Assembly (NCBI RefSeq): GCF_019056515.1
Contig: NZ_CP064873.1
Coordinates: 186,001-250,000, forward strand
DNA length: 64,000 nucleotides
Reading direction: 5' to 3'
Origin: Microbacterium paraoxydans
GTDB taxonomy: Bacteria > Actinomycetota > Actinomycetes > Actinomycetales > Microbacteriaceae
Under the pieces are notes generated by a model. The model saw only the letters and a list, made by a program, of their open reading frames with translations, did no database searches and had not been told where the DNA came from. Positions 33,811 through 42,667 of the stretch are shown here, one piece after another (position 1 is the first letter of the stretch; each line of letters begins with the position of its first letter). The position numbers and the translations under genes are program-made.

Positions 33811-36026
33811 TGACCATCACGGATCAGGGGACGGGGGCCGCGGCGGACACCGCGGGTGCCGGCGCGGCGGTGCGGTCCACCGGCCGCCGCGCGCTCATGG
33901 CCGGGCTCGGCGCGGTCGCGCTCGGCACAGCGGGCGCGCTCGCGAGCACGGCACCGGCGCAGGCCGCCCCGGTCGTCGCCGGCGCCAAGGACGTCACGCG
34001 AGCGGAGTCCGTCGCCGATCTGGGCCGCCTGCGGGCCCGTGACGGCGAGGTGGCGGTCGTCGCCGGGTACCGGAAGCCCGGCGACGCCGGGCTGCTCGTG
34101 TATGTGGGCAGCGAGAACGCGAAGACCGCGCCCAACGGCGGCACGGTGATCGCGGGGAAGCACGACACCCGCTGGGTCCTGCAGCATGACGGTACCGTCG
34201 ACTTCCGCGTCTTCGGCATCACGGGACCGGAGAAGCCGGCCGACGACGCGCTCGCCGCGATGGTGAACGATCCCCGCATCCGCCGGATCGAGGCGAGCAC
34301 GGATCTGCTGTTCCGGCGACGACACCGCTTCACCCGGTCGTACGTCGAGATCGACTTCGGCGGACACGTCATCACGACCGACGGCATCGAGAAGAACACG
34401 CACGACAACCCGTTCGGCGCCGTGATGTTCTTCACCGGGGTGTCGAAGGACGTCACGGTCGAGCACGCGCTGGCCGAGGCCTGGCCCGAGCTGACCGACG
34501 CGGTCGCCGTGCCGGATGCCTCCCGGTTCCCCGTCGACTCCTGGTGGGCGGTGCAGTGCGACCCGGTCGCCGGAGGAGGGGCGGACGAGCGCGAGCTGCA
34601 GCGCTTCGTGCAGGTGACGCAGCAGATCGACGCCACCCACATCCGCATCGACTACCTCAACGGCTGGCCGCTCGACACCGGGCGGAAGCTCATCTGGCGG
34701 CAGATGGAACCGGTCGCGGGCGTGCGCATCGCGAACATGCGGTTCCTCGGCGCCGGACCTTTCGACGGCCCCACCGACGGCTCCTTCCCCGACTCCCGCG
34801 AGCTCACCGGCTCCCACCCGATCGCCTTCGAGTACGCGATCCACTGCGACGTCGCCGATGTGCACGCGAGCCGCACCTGGTGGCCCGTGATCATGCGGCG
34901 CTGGAACACGCACTTCACGACGGAGCGCTGCTCGGTGGAGAACCCGCCGACCGTGTTCTACGGCGGTGCGGGCTACCTCACGCAGCAGATCTACAGCCTC
35001 TATGGACGGGTCAGCGACTGCACGTCGTCGAACGCCCGGCACCTGAACGACCTCACCGCCAGCGCGTACTGCATCGTCGAGAACTGCCACGGCGACGGCG
35101 ACGATCAGGGCGGCAACCCCTTCACCACGCACGGCCAGTACGAGCACGACCTCACCTTCATCGGCAACTCCGGGCTCATGGACATCGCCAACTCCGGCGC
35201 GCAGTGGGGCACGGCCGCCAAGCGCATCACGGTGCGCGACCACGTCTGCTCCTGGTTCGTCGCCGGCACCAAGATCAGCGATCTGACGCTGGAGAACGTG
35301 CGGGTCATCGGCCGCTCGACCTTCGATCCGCAGGCGACCATGACCATCAACGCCGACGGCGCCCAGGTGCGCGGGTGCACCGCGGGACTTCTGGCGATCG
35401 GACAGCGGTCGCAGCGCTCGTCGCGGCCGACCGTGATCGCGGACTCCACCTTCGCGCTGCCGAAGGACCAGGTGCTCGTGCAGACCCCGGTCACGGCTCC
35501 CGTGCGCTTCGTGGACTGCACGATCACCGGGATCGACGGGGTGAAGGCCCGCGGGTCGGGTCCGGTCGAGTTCGTGGACTGCCGCCTCAGCGGCCCGGCG
35601 GCGGGTGCGCCCTTCGAGCTCGGCGCCTCCCGCGTCACCATCCGCGGCGGTTCCGTGCGCGACGTGCGCCTGACCGCGACCGCGGTGCGCGATCAGCTCG
35701 TCGCTCTGGACGGCGTCGAGCTGGCCACGGAGCGGACGGACGGCGCGCTGCTGAGCAGGGCTGCCGGTGCCGGCGTCGTCACCTGGCGGGTGAGCGGGGT
35801 GACCTCGACCGTGCCGAAGGGCGCGGCCCACCTCGACATCGGCGCGGGCGTCAACCACGCCCGCGTCACCGGCAGCCAGTTCGTCGGCGGAGGACTGCGA
35901 CTGGCGGACGGATTCGCCGAGCCGTCGACGCTGCTGTACAGCGACACCGTCGAGCGCGGCGTCGAGACCGCACTGCCGGAAGCCGGACCGCGCGTCGTCA
36001 TCGCGGACGTGCTGGCGAGCGCGTGA
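33810..36026 (+). CDS. Tat-exported right-handed beta-helix protein (paralogue 2)
   Basis: 738 residues. ATG 33810 lies 6 nt after GAGGAGG; the ATG at 33807 is closer to the ribosome site. The twin-arginine signal STGRRALMAGLG is cleaved near APAQAA (~52). It is alignable end to end with the protein at 19015: shared blocks include NGGTVIAGKHDTRWVLQHDGTV, ENCHGDGDDQGG (~428), FTTHGQYEHDLTF and SCSWFVA-like repeats, with a small insertion DGPTDGSFPDSREL. It is coupled to a Dpp-type uptake operon, so it probably cuts or binds an extracellular polymer whose fragments are imported. Confidence 0.8.
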   Translation: MTITDQGTGAAADTAGAGAAVRSTGRRALMAGLGAVALGTAGALASTAPAQAAPVVAGAKDVTRAESVADLGRLRARDGEVAVVAGYRKPGDAGLLVYVGSENAKTAPNGGTVIAGKHDTRWVLQHDGTVDFRVFGITGPEKPADDALAAMVNDPRIRRIEASTDLLFRRRHRFTRSYVEIDFGGHVITTDGIEKNTHDNPFGAVMFFTGVSKDVTVEHALAEAWPELTDAVAVPDASRFPVDSWWAVQCDPVAGGGADERELQRFVQVTQQIDATHIRIDYLNGWPLDTGRKLIWRQMEPVAGVRIANMRFLGAGPFDGPTDGSFPDSRELTGSHPIAFEYAIHCDVADVHASRTWWPVIMRRWNTHFTTERCSVENPPTVFYGGAGYLTQQIYSLYGRVSDCTSSNARHLNDLTASAYCIVENCHGDGDDQGGNPFTTHGQYEHDLTFIGNSGLMDIANSGAQWGTAAKRITVRDHVCSWFVAGTKISDLTLENVRVIGRSTFDPQATMTINADGAQVRGCTAGLLAIGQRSQRSSRPTVIADSTFALPKDQVLVQTPVTAPVRFVDCTITGIDGVKARGSGPVEFVDCRLSGPAAGAPFELGASRVTIRGGSVRDVRLTATAVRDQLVALDGVELATERTDGALLSRAAGAGVVTWRVSGVTSTVPKGAAHLDIGAGVNHARVTGSQFVGGGLRLADGFAEPSTLLYSDTVERGVETALPEAGPRVVIADVLASA

Positions 36027-36060
36027 CGGACGGCATCATGGACATCAGGGAGGACCAGGC

Positions 36061-37448
36061 GTGAACGACACCGCAGCGGCGACGCACCTCGGAGACCGCA
36101 TCCGCATCCCCCGCACGCGGGCGCGCATCGGCGTCGCCCGGCGCGACATCACGCCGCCCGTCGGCATCCGCGCCAAGAACTGGGGCCCGGCCGACTGGGA
36201 GCGCTCCGAGGGGGCGCACCGGCCGTTCGAGCTGACCGCGCTCGCGGTGGTGGCCGCGGACGAGCGGCCCCGGGTGCTGCTCGCCGTGGACGGCACGTGG
36301 TGGCGCCGAGTCGCGGATGAGCAGGGCGTGCGCGGGGCCATCCTCGACGGTCTGGGCCTCGCGCCCGATCAGCTCATGCTCTCCCTCTCGCACACCCACG
36401 CCGGGGCCGTGCTCTGTGCCGCGGATGCGCATCTGCCGGGCGGGGAACTCATCCCCGGGTATCTGGAGGCCCTTGCTGCCGCGGGCATCGCCGCCGGGCG
36501 CGAGGCGCTGGAGACCGCCCGACCGGGACTGATCGAGTGGACCGCGGGCACCTGCACCCTCGCGGCGGAGCGGGAACTCGACCTCGACGGCCGCGCGCTC
36601 GTCGGCTACAACCCCCAGGGCACCGCCGACGACACCGTGGCGATCGGCCGGATCAGCATCGACGGGGAGGTGCGGGCGACGCTCGTGAACTACGCGTGCC
36701 ATCCGACGACCCTGGCCTGGCAGCACCGGGAGGTGTCCCCGGACTACGTCGGCGCGATGCGCGAGATCGTGGAGGCGGCGACCGGCGCACCGTGCCTGTT
36801 CGTGCAGGGGGCCTCGGGCGAGCTGGCCCCTCGGGAGCAGTACACCGGCGACGTCGCGGTGGCCGACCGGCACGGACGCTCACTCGGGCACGCGGTGCTC
36901 GCGGCGCTGGACGGGCTCCCGGTCCCCGGCGAGGAGCTGACGCTGGACGGCGTCGTGGAGTCGGGGGCTCCGCTCGCGATCTGGACCGGGACCCCGCGGA
37001 CGGCGGCGACGGGGCGGCGGGAGTCGTCTCGGCCGTCGAGCTGCCGCTGCGCGACCTGCCCACCCTGGACGAGCTCGCCGAGGAGTGGAAGGACATCGAC
37101 CCCCGGTCGCGGGAGGAGCGCCTCGGACGGGCGCGGAACCTCCGTGACGGCTACATCGACGGTCCGACCGTGTCGCATCCGGTGTGGGCCTGGCGGCTCG
37201 GAGACGCCGTGATCGTGGGGCATCCGGGCGAGGCGTACTCGCGGCTGCAGACGACCCTGCGGGAGCGGTTCCCGGAGACGCCGATCGTGGTGATGAACCT
37301 CACGAACGGCCCGGGGTTCGTGTATCTCCCGACCCGCGAGGCCTACGACCGCGGCGCCTATCAGTCCTGGCAGACGCCCCTGGCCCCCGGTGCCCTGGAG
37401 CTCCTGGAGTCCCACGCCGTGTCGGTCGTTGCCGGGTTGCTGGGGTAG
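36061..37448 (+). pseudogene. Neutral/alkaline ceramidase-like protein, frameshifted
   Basis: From GTG 36061 (AGGGAGG 7 nt upstream) the frame reads VARRDITPPVGIRAKNWG, LLAVDGTWW and LSLSHTHAG, the N-terminal pattern of ceramidase-like amidohydrolases often found in sugar-catabolism clusters. Coding sense is lost after IWTGTP and resumes in the -1 frame as ADGGDGAAGVVSAVELPLRDLP, continuing to 37448 (VGHPGEAYSRLQ, MNLTNGPGFVYLP). The shift falls at a CCCC run (36992-36995); one extra base would restore ~462 residues. It is either an inactivated gene, a sequencing error, or less likely slippage. Confidence 0.7.
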
Positions 37449-37454
37449 GCCCCC

Positions 37455-37515
37455 GTTCGAATCGCCCACTTTGCTCCATTTCCGGCCGAAATCGAACCAG
37501 TTGCGCGATTCGAAC
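37455..37515. repeat. 61-bp palindromic element, copy B
   Basis: GTTCGAATCGC (37455-37465) pairs with GCGATTCGAAC (37505-37515), and the pairing extends outward to CCCGTTCGAATCGC/GCGATTCGAACGGG. Against copy A, the outer T-A pair has changed to G-C on both sides, a matched substitution. It follows the ceramidase-like gene by 6 bp and precedes the operator of the SDR operon by 9 bp. Confidence 0.8.
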
Positions 37516-37524
37516 GGGATAGAG

Positions 37525-37536
37525 TTGCTATAGCAA
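37525..37536. promoter_or_regulatory. GntR operator candidate, site 4
   Basis: TTGCTATAGCAA is a perfect 12-bp palindrome 22 bp upstream of the SDR start at 37559. It places the SDR / enolase-superfamily / SDR operon in the predicted regulon. Confidence 0.75.
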
Positions 37537-37558
37537 ATCCCCGAGGTAGAGGAGAGAC

Positions 37559-38317
37559 ATGACCGCGCGCCCCGTCGCCATCGTCACCGGAGGCTCGGCC
37601 GGCATCGGCTGGGAGATCGGACAGCGGCTCTCCGCGGACGGGTATCTCGTCGTCGCGACCGACCGCGTCCCCGGGCTCACCGCGGGCGAGAACCCCGCCG
37701 GGATCCTGTGGCGGGAGCTCGACGTCACCGACCATGCCGCCGTCGACCGGGTCTTCGGCGAGATCGAGGCGGAGCTCGGGCCCCTCGAGGTGCTCGTGAA
37801 CAACGCGGGCATCCAGCGGCATCGCGGGATCGAAGACCTCACGTGGGACGAGTGGTCCGCGGTCGTGGACGTGAACCTGCACGGGGTGTTCTCCGCGCTC
37901 CAGGCTGCCGGGAAGCGCATGCTCGACCGGGGTGAGGGCCGCATCGTCAACATCTCCTCCATCTCCTCGCGAGGCTCCGCGGGGCGGGCGCCGTATGCCA
38001 CGACCAAGGCCGCCGTCATCGGACTCACTTCGACGGCCGGAGCGGAGTGGGCGGCGCGCGGTGTCCGTGTCAACGCTGTCGCCCCGGGCTATGTCGACAC
38101 CGGAGTGTTCCGGCAGGGCGTCGAGCAGGGGACGTTGAGCCTCGACACGATCCTGTCCCGCATCCCCGCGAAGCGCCTGGCCGACGCGAGTGAGATCGCC
38201 GCGGCCGTGAGCTTCCTCGTGTCGGACCAGTCGCGCTACATGAACGGGCAGACCCTGTACGTCGACGGCGGGTTCATGGTCGACTACGGCGTGCCCCTCG
38301 CGAAGAAGCCCGAATGA
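37559..38317 (+). CDS. SDR-family oxidoreductase (candidate sugar dehydrogenase)
   Basis: 252 residues with VTGGSAGIGWEIG, NNAG, Ser in NISSISSRGSAG and YATTK. The ribosome site AGAGGAGAG lies just upstream. It is a classical SDR dehydrogenase using NAD(P). First in an operon with an enolase-superfamily dehydratase and another SDR and directly behind the GntR palindrome, it probably oxidises a sugar or a keto-deoxy acid. In L-fucose and L-rhamnose oxidative pathways such SDRs carry out the first and fourth steps. Confidence 0.88.
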   Translation: MTARPVAIVTGGSAGIGWEIGQRLSADGYLVVATDRVPGLTAGENPAGILWRELDVTDHAAVDRVFGEIEAELGPLEVLVNNAGIQRHRGIEDLTWDEWSAVVDVNLHGVFSALQAAGKRMLDRGEGRIVNISSISSRGSAGRAPYATTKAAVIGLTSTAGAEWAARGVRVNAVAPGYVDTGVFRQGVEQGTLSLDTILSRIPAKRLADASEIAAAVSFLVSDQSRYMNGQTLYVDGGFMVDYGVPLAKKPE

Positions 38318-39390
38318 CCACCGTCGCCCGGATCGACACGGCCACCGCGGTCCTCCCCCTCCCGGCACCGCTGCAGCTCGGCGCGATGACGGTCACGCGG
38401 CGGGAGTACTCCGCGGTGCAGGTGACGACGGACGACGGCACCACCGGGGTCGCCTACTGCCTGTCGCGCGAGGCCCCGATGGCGGAGATCGTGGAACGCC
38501 TGGTGGCTCCGCACGCGGTGGGGCTCGACGCCGACGACCCGGCGGCCGCGTGGGACCGGATGCTCCGCGGCAGCGCGATCGTCGGACGGGTGGGACTCGT
38601 GCGGCGGGCGATCGGCCTCGTCGACATCGCCCTGTGGGACATCGCGGCCCGTCGCGCCGGTGTGCCGCTGTGGACCCTGCTCGGCACGGGTGACGCCCCG
38701 CGGGAGGGGATGCTCGTCGCCGCGTATCCGTCTCCGCAGCGCCCGCCGCGGGAGGTCGCGGACGAGGTGCTCGCGCAGGCGGAGGGCTGGGCGCAGGTGA
38801 AGATTTCGCGCATTCCCGATCCGGCATACATGCGCGAGCTGCTCGCGATCCTCGGCGCCGAGCTGCCGTCATCGACCGGACTCGTGGTGGATGTGGGCTT
38901 CGGCTGGCCCGACGCGGAGTCCGCCGTGGCGGAGGTCGCGCAGTGGGGCGCCCCCCGCCTGGCCTGGCTGGAGGATCCGCTGCTCCCCGAGGATGCGGCC
39001 GGTGTCGCCCGCATCCGCCGGGAGACCGGGCTGCCGGTGGCGGTGGGCGACGAGGTGACCGACCCCGCCGTGCTCCGGGCTCTCGTCGAGGTCGGCGAGG
39101 TCGACGCGCTGCGCCTCGACGTCGTGGCGATCGGCGGCATCACCCCCGCGCGCGAGCTCATCGCCTGGGCGGCAGAGCGCGGCGTCCCGGTGTCCGGACA
39201 CGTGTACCCCGAGGTCACGGCCCACCTCGGCATCCAGGTGGAGACCTTCGCCCGCGGGGTGAATCCCTACGACCCCGCGCCCTCGTTCGTCACGGGCGGG
39301 CCGCAGTTCGCCGGCACCGTCACGCCCCCCGCGACTCCGGGGCTCGGCTTCGGCCTCGATCCCGCCGTCTTCCGTTTCGAGAGGGACTGA
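38314..39390 (+). CDS. Enolase-superfamily sugar-acid dehydratase (mandelate racemase/muconate lactonizing type)
   Basis: 358 residues; the ATG overlaps the previous stop. The barrel residues are visible in order: Lys in QVKISRIPD (~162, the KxK-type base region), metal ligands Asp in VVDVGFGWPD (~191), Glu in WLEDPLLPED (~219) and Asp/Glu in AVGDEVTD (~244), and the His base in SGHVYPEV (~295). Such enzymes dehydrate aldonic acids to 2-keto-3-deoxy acids. With SDRs and an FAH-type hydrolase in the same regulon, an L-fuconate/L-rhamnonate/L-arabinonate-like substrate is the working guess. Confidence 0.85.
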   Translation: MTTVARIDTATAVLPLPAPLQLGAMTVTRREYSAVQVTTDDGTTGVAYCLSREAPMAEIVERLVAPHAVGLDADDPAAAWDRMLRGSAIVGRVGLVRRAIGLVDIALWDIAARRAGVPLWTLLGTGDAPREGMLVAAYPSPQRPPREVADEVLAQAEGWAQVKISRIPDPAYMRELLAILGAELPSSTGLVVDVGFGWPDAESAVAEVAQWGAPRLAWLEDPLLPEDAAGVARIRRETGLPVAVGDEVTDPAVLRALVEVGEVDALRLDVVAIGGITPARELIAWAAERGVPVSGHVYPEVTAHLGIQVETFARGVNPYDPAPSFVTGGPQFAGTVTPPATPGLGFGLDPAVFRFERD

Positions 39391-39391
39391 C

Positions 39392-40195
39392 ATGACACCT
39401 TCCCCGCGCAGCGTCGTGGTCACCGGCAGCGGCAAGGGCATCGGCCGCGCGGTGGCCGCGCGGCTCACCGCCGACGGCTGGATCGTGGTCGGGCTCGAAC
39501 GCTCGCCCGGCTCCGGGACCGTGGAGGAGGGCATCGTCGCCGAGGTCGTGCTCGGCGACGCCTCCGACCGCACGGCCCACGAGCGTGCCGCCGCCGCCGC
39601 GCGCGCGAGGGCTCCGCTGGCCGGCTGGGTCAACAACGCCGGAATCACGAAGCGCACGCCGCTGCACGAGCTCGACGAGACGGTCGTGCGCGAGATCGTC
39701 GACATCAACGGCTTCGGCTACCTCTGGGGCTGCTCGACCGCCGTGTCCGCGTTCCTCGATCAGGGCGTCGGCGGGGCGATCGTGAACATCGGCTCGATCC
39801 ACGGGCGGTCGAGCTTCGTGGACCACGCGGCCTACGAGTTCACGAAGGGCGGCATCGACGCCCTGAGCCGCAGTGTCGCCGTGACATATGGCGGACTGGG
39901 CATACGAGCGAACACCGTCGCGCCGGGCGGCGTGCGCACTCCGCATCTGGAGGCGCAGATCGCGCGGGCGGCCGACCCTGCGGCGGAGGAGCGCCTGCTC
40001 GCGGAGGGTCCGCCCATGGGACGCATCGCCCGTGCGGAGGAGGTCGCCGCGGTGACGGCGTTCCTGCTCTCCGACGAGGCCCCCTACCTCTCGGGACAGT
40101 CCATCGCGGTCGACGGAGCGTGGACGGCGTCGTTCGGGGACATCACGCTCGACCCCGCGCTGCGGGAGCGGTTCGAGGCGCCCCCGGCCTCCTGA
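39392..40195 (+). CDS. SDR-family oxidoreductase (operon gene 3)
   Basis: 267 residues, starting one base after the dehydratase stop codon. It has VTGSGKGIGRAVA, WVNNAGI, Ser in NIGSIHGRSS and YEFTK. It is distinct in sequence from the SDR at 37559. Next to a dehydratase it may oxidise the 2-keto-3-deoxy acid to a diketo acid, the step before FAH-type hydrolysis. The assignment is by context and not by motif. Confidence 0.87.
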   Translation: MTPSPRSVVVTGSGKGIGRAVAARLTADGWIVVGLERSPGSGTVEEGIVAEVVLGDASDRTAHERAAAAARARAPLAGWVNNAGITKRTPLHELDETVVREIVDINGFGYLWGCSTAVSAFLDQGVGGAIVNIGSIHGRSSFVDHAAYEFTKGGIDALSRSVAVTYGGLGIRANTVAPGGVRTPHLEAQIARAADPAAEERLLAEGPPMGRIARAEEVAAVTAFLLSDEAPYLSGQSIAVDGAWTASFGDITLDPALRERFEAPPAS

Positions 40196-40256
40196 ACTCC
40201 GGCCACGCGGATGTCCCCGGTCCGTGCGACGATCCGCTCGTCGACGGGAGAACGGG

Positions 40257-41453
40257 ATGCGCGGGGAAGCGACGGTTCTGCACGCCGATCTCGATGCGTT
40301 CTACGCCTCGGTCGAGCAGCGTGATGCGCCGGAGCTCCGCGGGCGTCCGGTGATTGTCGGCGGCGGGGTCGTGCTGGCCGCGAGCTACGAGGCGAAGGCG
40401 CGGGGCGTCCGTACGGCGATGGGCGGCCGGCAGGCGCGGGAGCTGTGCCCCGACGCCGTCGTCGTGCCGCCGCGGATGGAGGCCTACTCCGCGGCCAGCA
40501 AAGACGTCTTCCGCATCTTCCGCGACACCACCCCGCTCGTGGAAGGGCTCTCCATCGACGAGGCGTTCCTCGAGGTCGGCGGCCTGCGACGCATCGCCGG
40601 CACTCCCGAGGCCATCGCCATGCGGTTGCGGGAGCGCGTGCGCGCCGAGGCGGGCCTGGCGATCTCGGTCGGCGTCGCCCGCACGAAGTTCCTCGCCAAG
40701 GTCGCGAGTGCGGTGAGTAAGCCCGACGGACTCCTCGTCGTCGAGCCCGACCAGGAGGAGGAGTTCCTGCTGCCGCTCCCCGTCGAGCGGCTCTGGGGAG
40801 TCGGCGCGGTGACGGCGGAGAAGCTGCACCGTTACGGCATCCGCACGGTCGGACAGCTCGCGGAGCTCGAGGCCGCGACCGCGGAGCGCATGCTCGGTAA
40901 GGCGACCGGAGCGCACGTCCATGCTCTCGCCCGCCTGCGAGACCCCCGCCCCGTGGACACGACCAGGCGCCGGGGATCGATCGGGTCGCAGCGGGCGCTC
41001 GGCGTCCGTCCGCGGTCGCCGGAAGAGCTCGACGTCATCCTCACCCAGATCGTCGACCGGCTCGCGCGGCGACTCCGCGACGGCGACCGCGTGTGCCGGA
41101 CGGTGGTGCTGCGGCTGCGCTTCGGCGACTTCGCGAAGGCCACCCGTTCGCGGTCGCTGCGGGCGCCGACCGACCGCACCGCGCTGCTGCTCGCCGTCGC
41201 CCGCACGCTCCTCGCCGCGGCGCAGCCCGAGATCAGTGGTCGCGGCATCACCCTGCTCGGTCTCTCGCTCACCCAGCTCGACGCGGCGGACAGCGTCCCG
41301 CCCGAGCTGCCGATCGACTGGGACGACGAATCCCGTCTGGACACCGTGCTCGACACGCTCCGCGACCGTTACGGCTCCGCCTCGGTCTCCCGCGCCGCAC
41401 AGCTCGGCCGCGACCCCGGTTGGTCGTCTCCGGTGCTTCCGGAGCACCACTGA
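40257..41453 (+). CDS. dinB: DNA polymerase IV (Y-family, DinB)
   Basis: 398 residues from ATG 40257, with GGGAG 7 nt upstream; an in-frame start at 40224 is less likely. The palm carries DLDAFYASVEQRD and SIDEAFLEVGGL with the catalytic Asp/Glu residues, then the thumb LWGVGAVTAEKLHRYGIRTVGQLAELE and the little finger RLRFGDFAKATRSRSL. It performs error-prone translesion synthesis. The end (HH) lacks an obvious QxxLF clamp-binding motif. It interrupts the catabolic island and is unrelated to it. No SOS box was recognised in the short upstream gap. Confidence 0.93.
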   Translation: MRGEATVLHADLDAFYASVEQRDAPELRGRPVIVGGGVVLAASYEAKARGVRTAMGGRQARELCPDAVVVPPRMEAYSAASKDVFRIFRDTTPLVEGLSIDEAFLEVGGLRRIAGTPEAIAMRLRERVRAEAGLAISVGVARTKFLAKVASAVSKPDGLLVVEPDQEEEFLLPLPVERLWGVGAVTAEKLHRYGIRTVGQLAELEAATAERMLGKATGAHVHALARLRDPRPVDTTRRRGSIGSQRALGVRPRSPEELDVILTQIVDRLARRLRDGDRVCRTVVLRLRFGDFAKATRSRSLRAPTDRTALLLAVARTLLAAAQPEISGRGITLLGLSLTQLDAADSVPPELPIDWDDESRLDTVLDTLRDRYGSASVSRAAQLGRDPGWSSPVLPEHH

Positions 41454-41457
41454 CCCC

Positions 41458-41518
41458 TTTCGAATCGCTTGACTGGTCCCATTTCGGCCGGAAATACAGC
41501 CAATCGGGCGATTCGAAG
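41458..41518. repeat. 61-bp palindromic element, copy C
   Basis: TTTCGAATCGC (41458-41468) faces GCGATTCGAAG (41508-41518). After two unpaired bases per side, the pairing resumes outward as GACCC/GGGTC. It lies between the convergent ends of dinB (41453) and the SnoaL-like gene (41523), so it can serve both strands as a terminator. Confidence 0.8.
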
Positions 41519-41522
41519 CGGG

Positions 41523-41873
41523 TCAGGCCTTGAGCATCGACGCCCGCGAGATCACGCCGTCGACCACGTCGAACGTCGCGATGGTCTCCGTGGCGACGCC
41601 GGCGTTGATGACCCGCTCCTGCGCGACGACCCAGCGGGAGCCGAACAGGACGCTCGTGTCGATCACGCAGGAGAGCTCCGGATTCTGCAGCCGCGGCTCG
41701 TAGAAGGCGCGAATCGCAGCCGACCCGACGAGGGGCTCCGCCGCGACCCCGGTGACCACGGCGTCGTCGGCATACGTCGCGACGAAGGCGTCGAGGTCGT
41801 GGGCGTTGAAGGCGTCGAGCTGCGCCTGCACGGTGTCGAGGGCAGAACGGTCCTGGGCGGTGCGGTCAGTCAA
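41523..41873 (-). CDS. SnoaL-like/NTF2-fold protein
   Basis: 116 residues. A TTG start at 41873 is preferred: it has GGAGGAG 6 nt upstream and the homologous region begins directly after it. The fold is recognisable from VQAQLDAFNAHDLDAFVATYADDAVVTG, AIRAFYEPRL and a curved sheet ending IATFDVVDGVISRASML. Such cone-shaped proteins act as small isomerases or hydrolases, or simply bind ligands. Its ribosome site is made by the last codons of the upstream SDR gene, so the two are coupled. Confidence 0.8.
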   Translation of the reverse strand: MTDRTAQDRSALDTVQAQLDAFNAHDLDAFVATYADDAVVTGVAAEPLVGSAAIRAFYEPRLQNPELSCVIDTSVLFGSRWVVAQERVINAGVATETIATFDVVDGVISRASMLKA

Positions 41874-42615
41874 TGCGAACTCCTCCGTTGACGTCGTAGG
41901 TGGCTCCGGTGATGAAGCGGGCCCGCTCCGAGGCGAGCGACGCGATGATCCAGGCGACGTCCTCCGGCTGCCCGAACGCACCGAGCGGGATGCCCGACTC
42001 GAGCTTCGCGCGACCCTCGCCCTGGAGCTGATCCGTGATCGCGCTGGCGACCGGGCCGGGCGTGACGGCGTTGACGCGGATGCCCTCGGCGGCGAGGTGC
42101 CGGGCGAAACTGCGGGTGATCGCGAGGATCGCCCCCTTACTGGCCGCGTAGTGGATGCCCGTCTGCAGCGCGCCGACCTGCCCGGCGATCGAGGCGATGT
42201 TGATGACCGAGCGGTCGCCGTCGGCGGCCCGGAGCAGGAGGAGCGCCGCGCGGGTGAGCAGGAAGGTGCCGCGGGCGTTCGTCTCCAGGACGAAGTCCCA
42301 CTCCTCGATGTCGATCTCGGGGTACGGGGTGTAGGGGCAGACGCCGCCGTTGTTGACGAGGACGTGCAGGTCGCCCCAGGCGTCCGTGATCTCGGCGATG
42401 AGCGCCGTGATGGAGTCGGGGTCGCGGAGGTCGAGGCGCGACACATGGACGTCCGGCGAGCCCGCGGCGCGGCACTCCTCCGCCACGCGTGCGGCTTCGG
42501 CCTCCCGTCCGGCGTAGGTGATCCAGAGGGCGACGCCCTCGCGGGCGAGTTCGAGGGCGGCGGCGGTTCCGATGCCGGAACTGGCGCCCGTGACGAGTGC
42601 GCGGCGAACAGTCAT
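41866..42615 (-). CDS. SDR-family oxidoreductase, FabG-like
   Basis: 249 residues with VTGASSGIGTAAALE, NNGG in place of NNAG, Ser in NIASIAGQVG, the YAASK pair and the C-terminal GATYDVNGGVRID typical of FabG-like SDRs. It is divergent from the 2-hydroxyacid dehydrogenase gene, with two GntR-type palindromes in the 77-bp gap, so it belongs to the predicted regulon. Its substrate is probably a sugar or keto-deoxy sugar acid. Confidence 0.88.
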   Translation of the reverse strand: MTVRRALVTGASSGIGTAAALELAREGVALWITYAGREAEAARVAEECRAAGSPDVHVSRLDLRDPDSITALIAEITDAWGDLHVLVNNGGVCPYTPYPEIDIEEWDFVLETNARGTFLLTRAALLLLRAADGDRSVINIASIAGQVGALQTGIHYAASKGAILAITRSFARHLAAEGIRVNAVTPGPVASAITDQLQGEGRAKLESGIPLGAFGQPEDVAWIIASLASERARFITGATYDVNGGVRID

Positions 42616-42622
42616 AACTAAA

Positions 42623-42633
42623 CGCTATAGCAA
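42623..42633. promoter_or_regulatory. GntR operator candidate, site 5a
   Basis: CGCTATAGCAA holds the 8-bp core GCTATAGC (42624-42631), 8 bp upstream of the minus-strand SDR start, close enough to block initiation or translation. Confidence 0.65.
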
Positions 42634-42667
42634 GAACCGGCTCTCCGGACAGCGCTGTACGAGAAGT

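Noticed and set aside
33807..33812. ATG at 33807 as the start of the second beta-helix protein
   Set aside because: Only 3 nt from GAGGAGG; the next ATG has the better 6-nt spacing, as at 19015. The difference is one residue.
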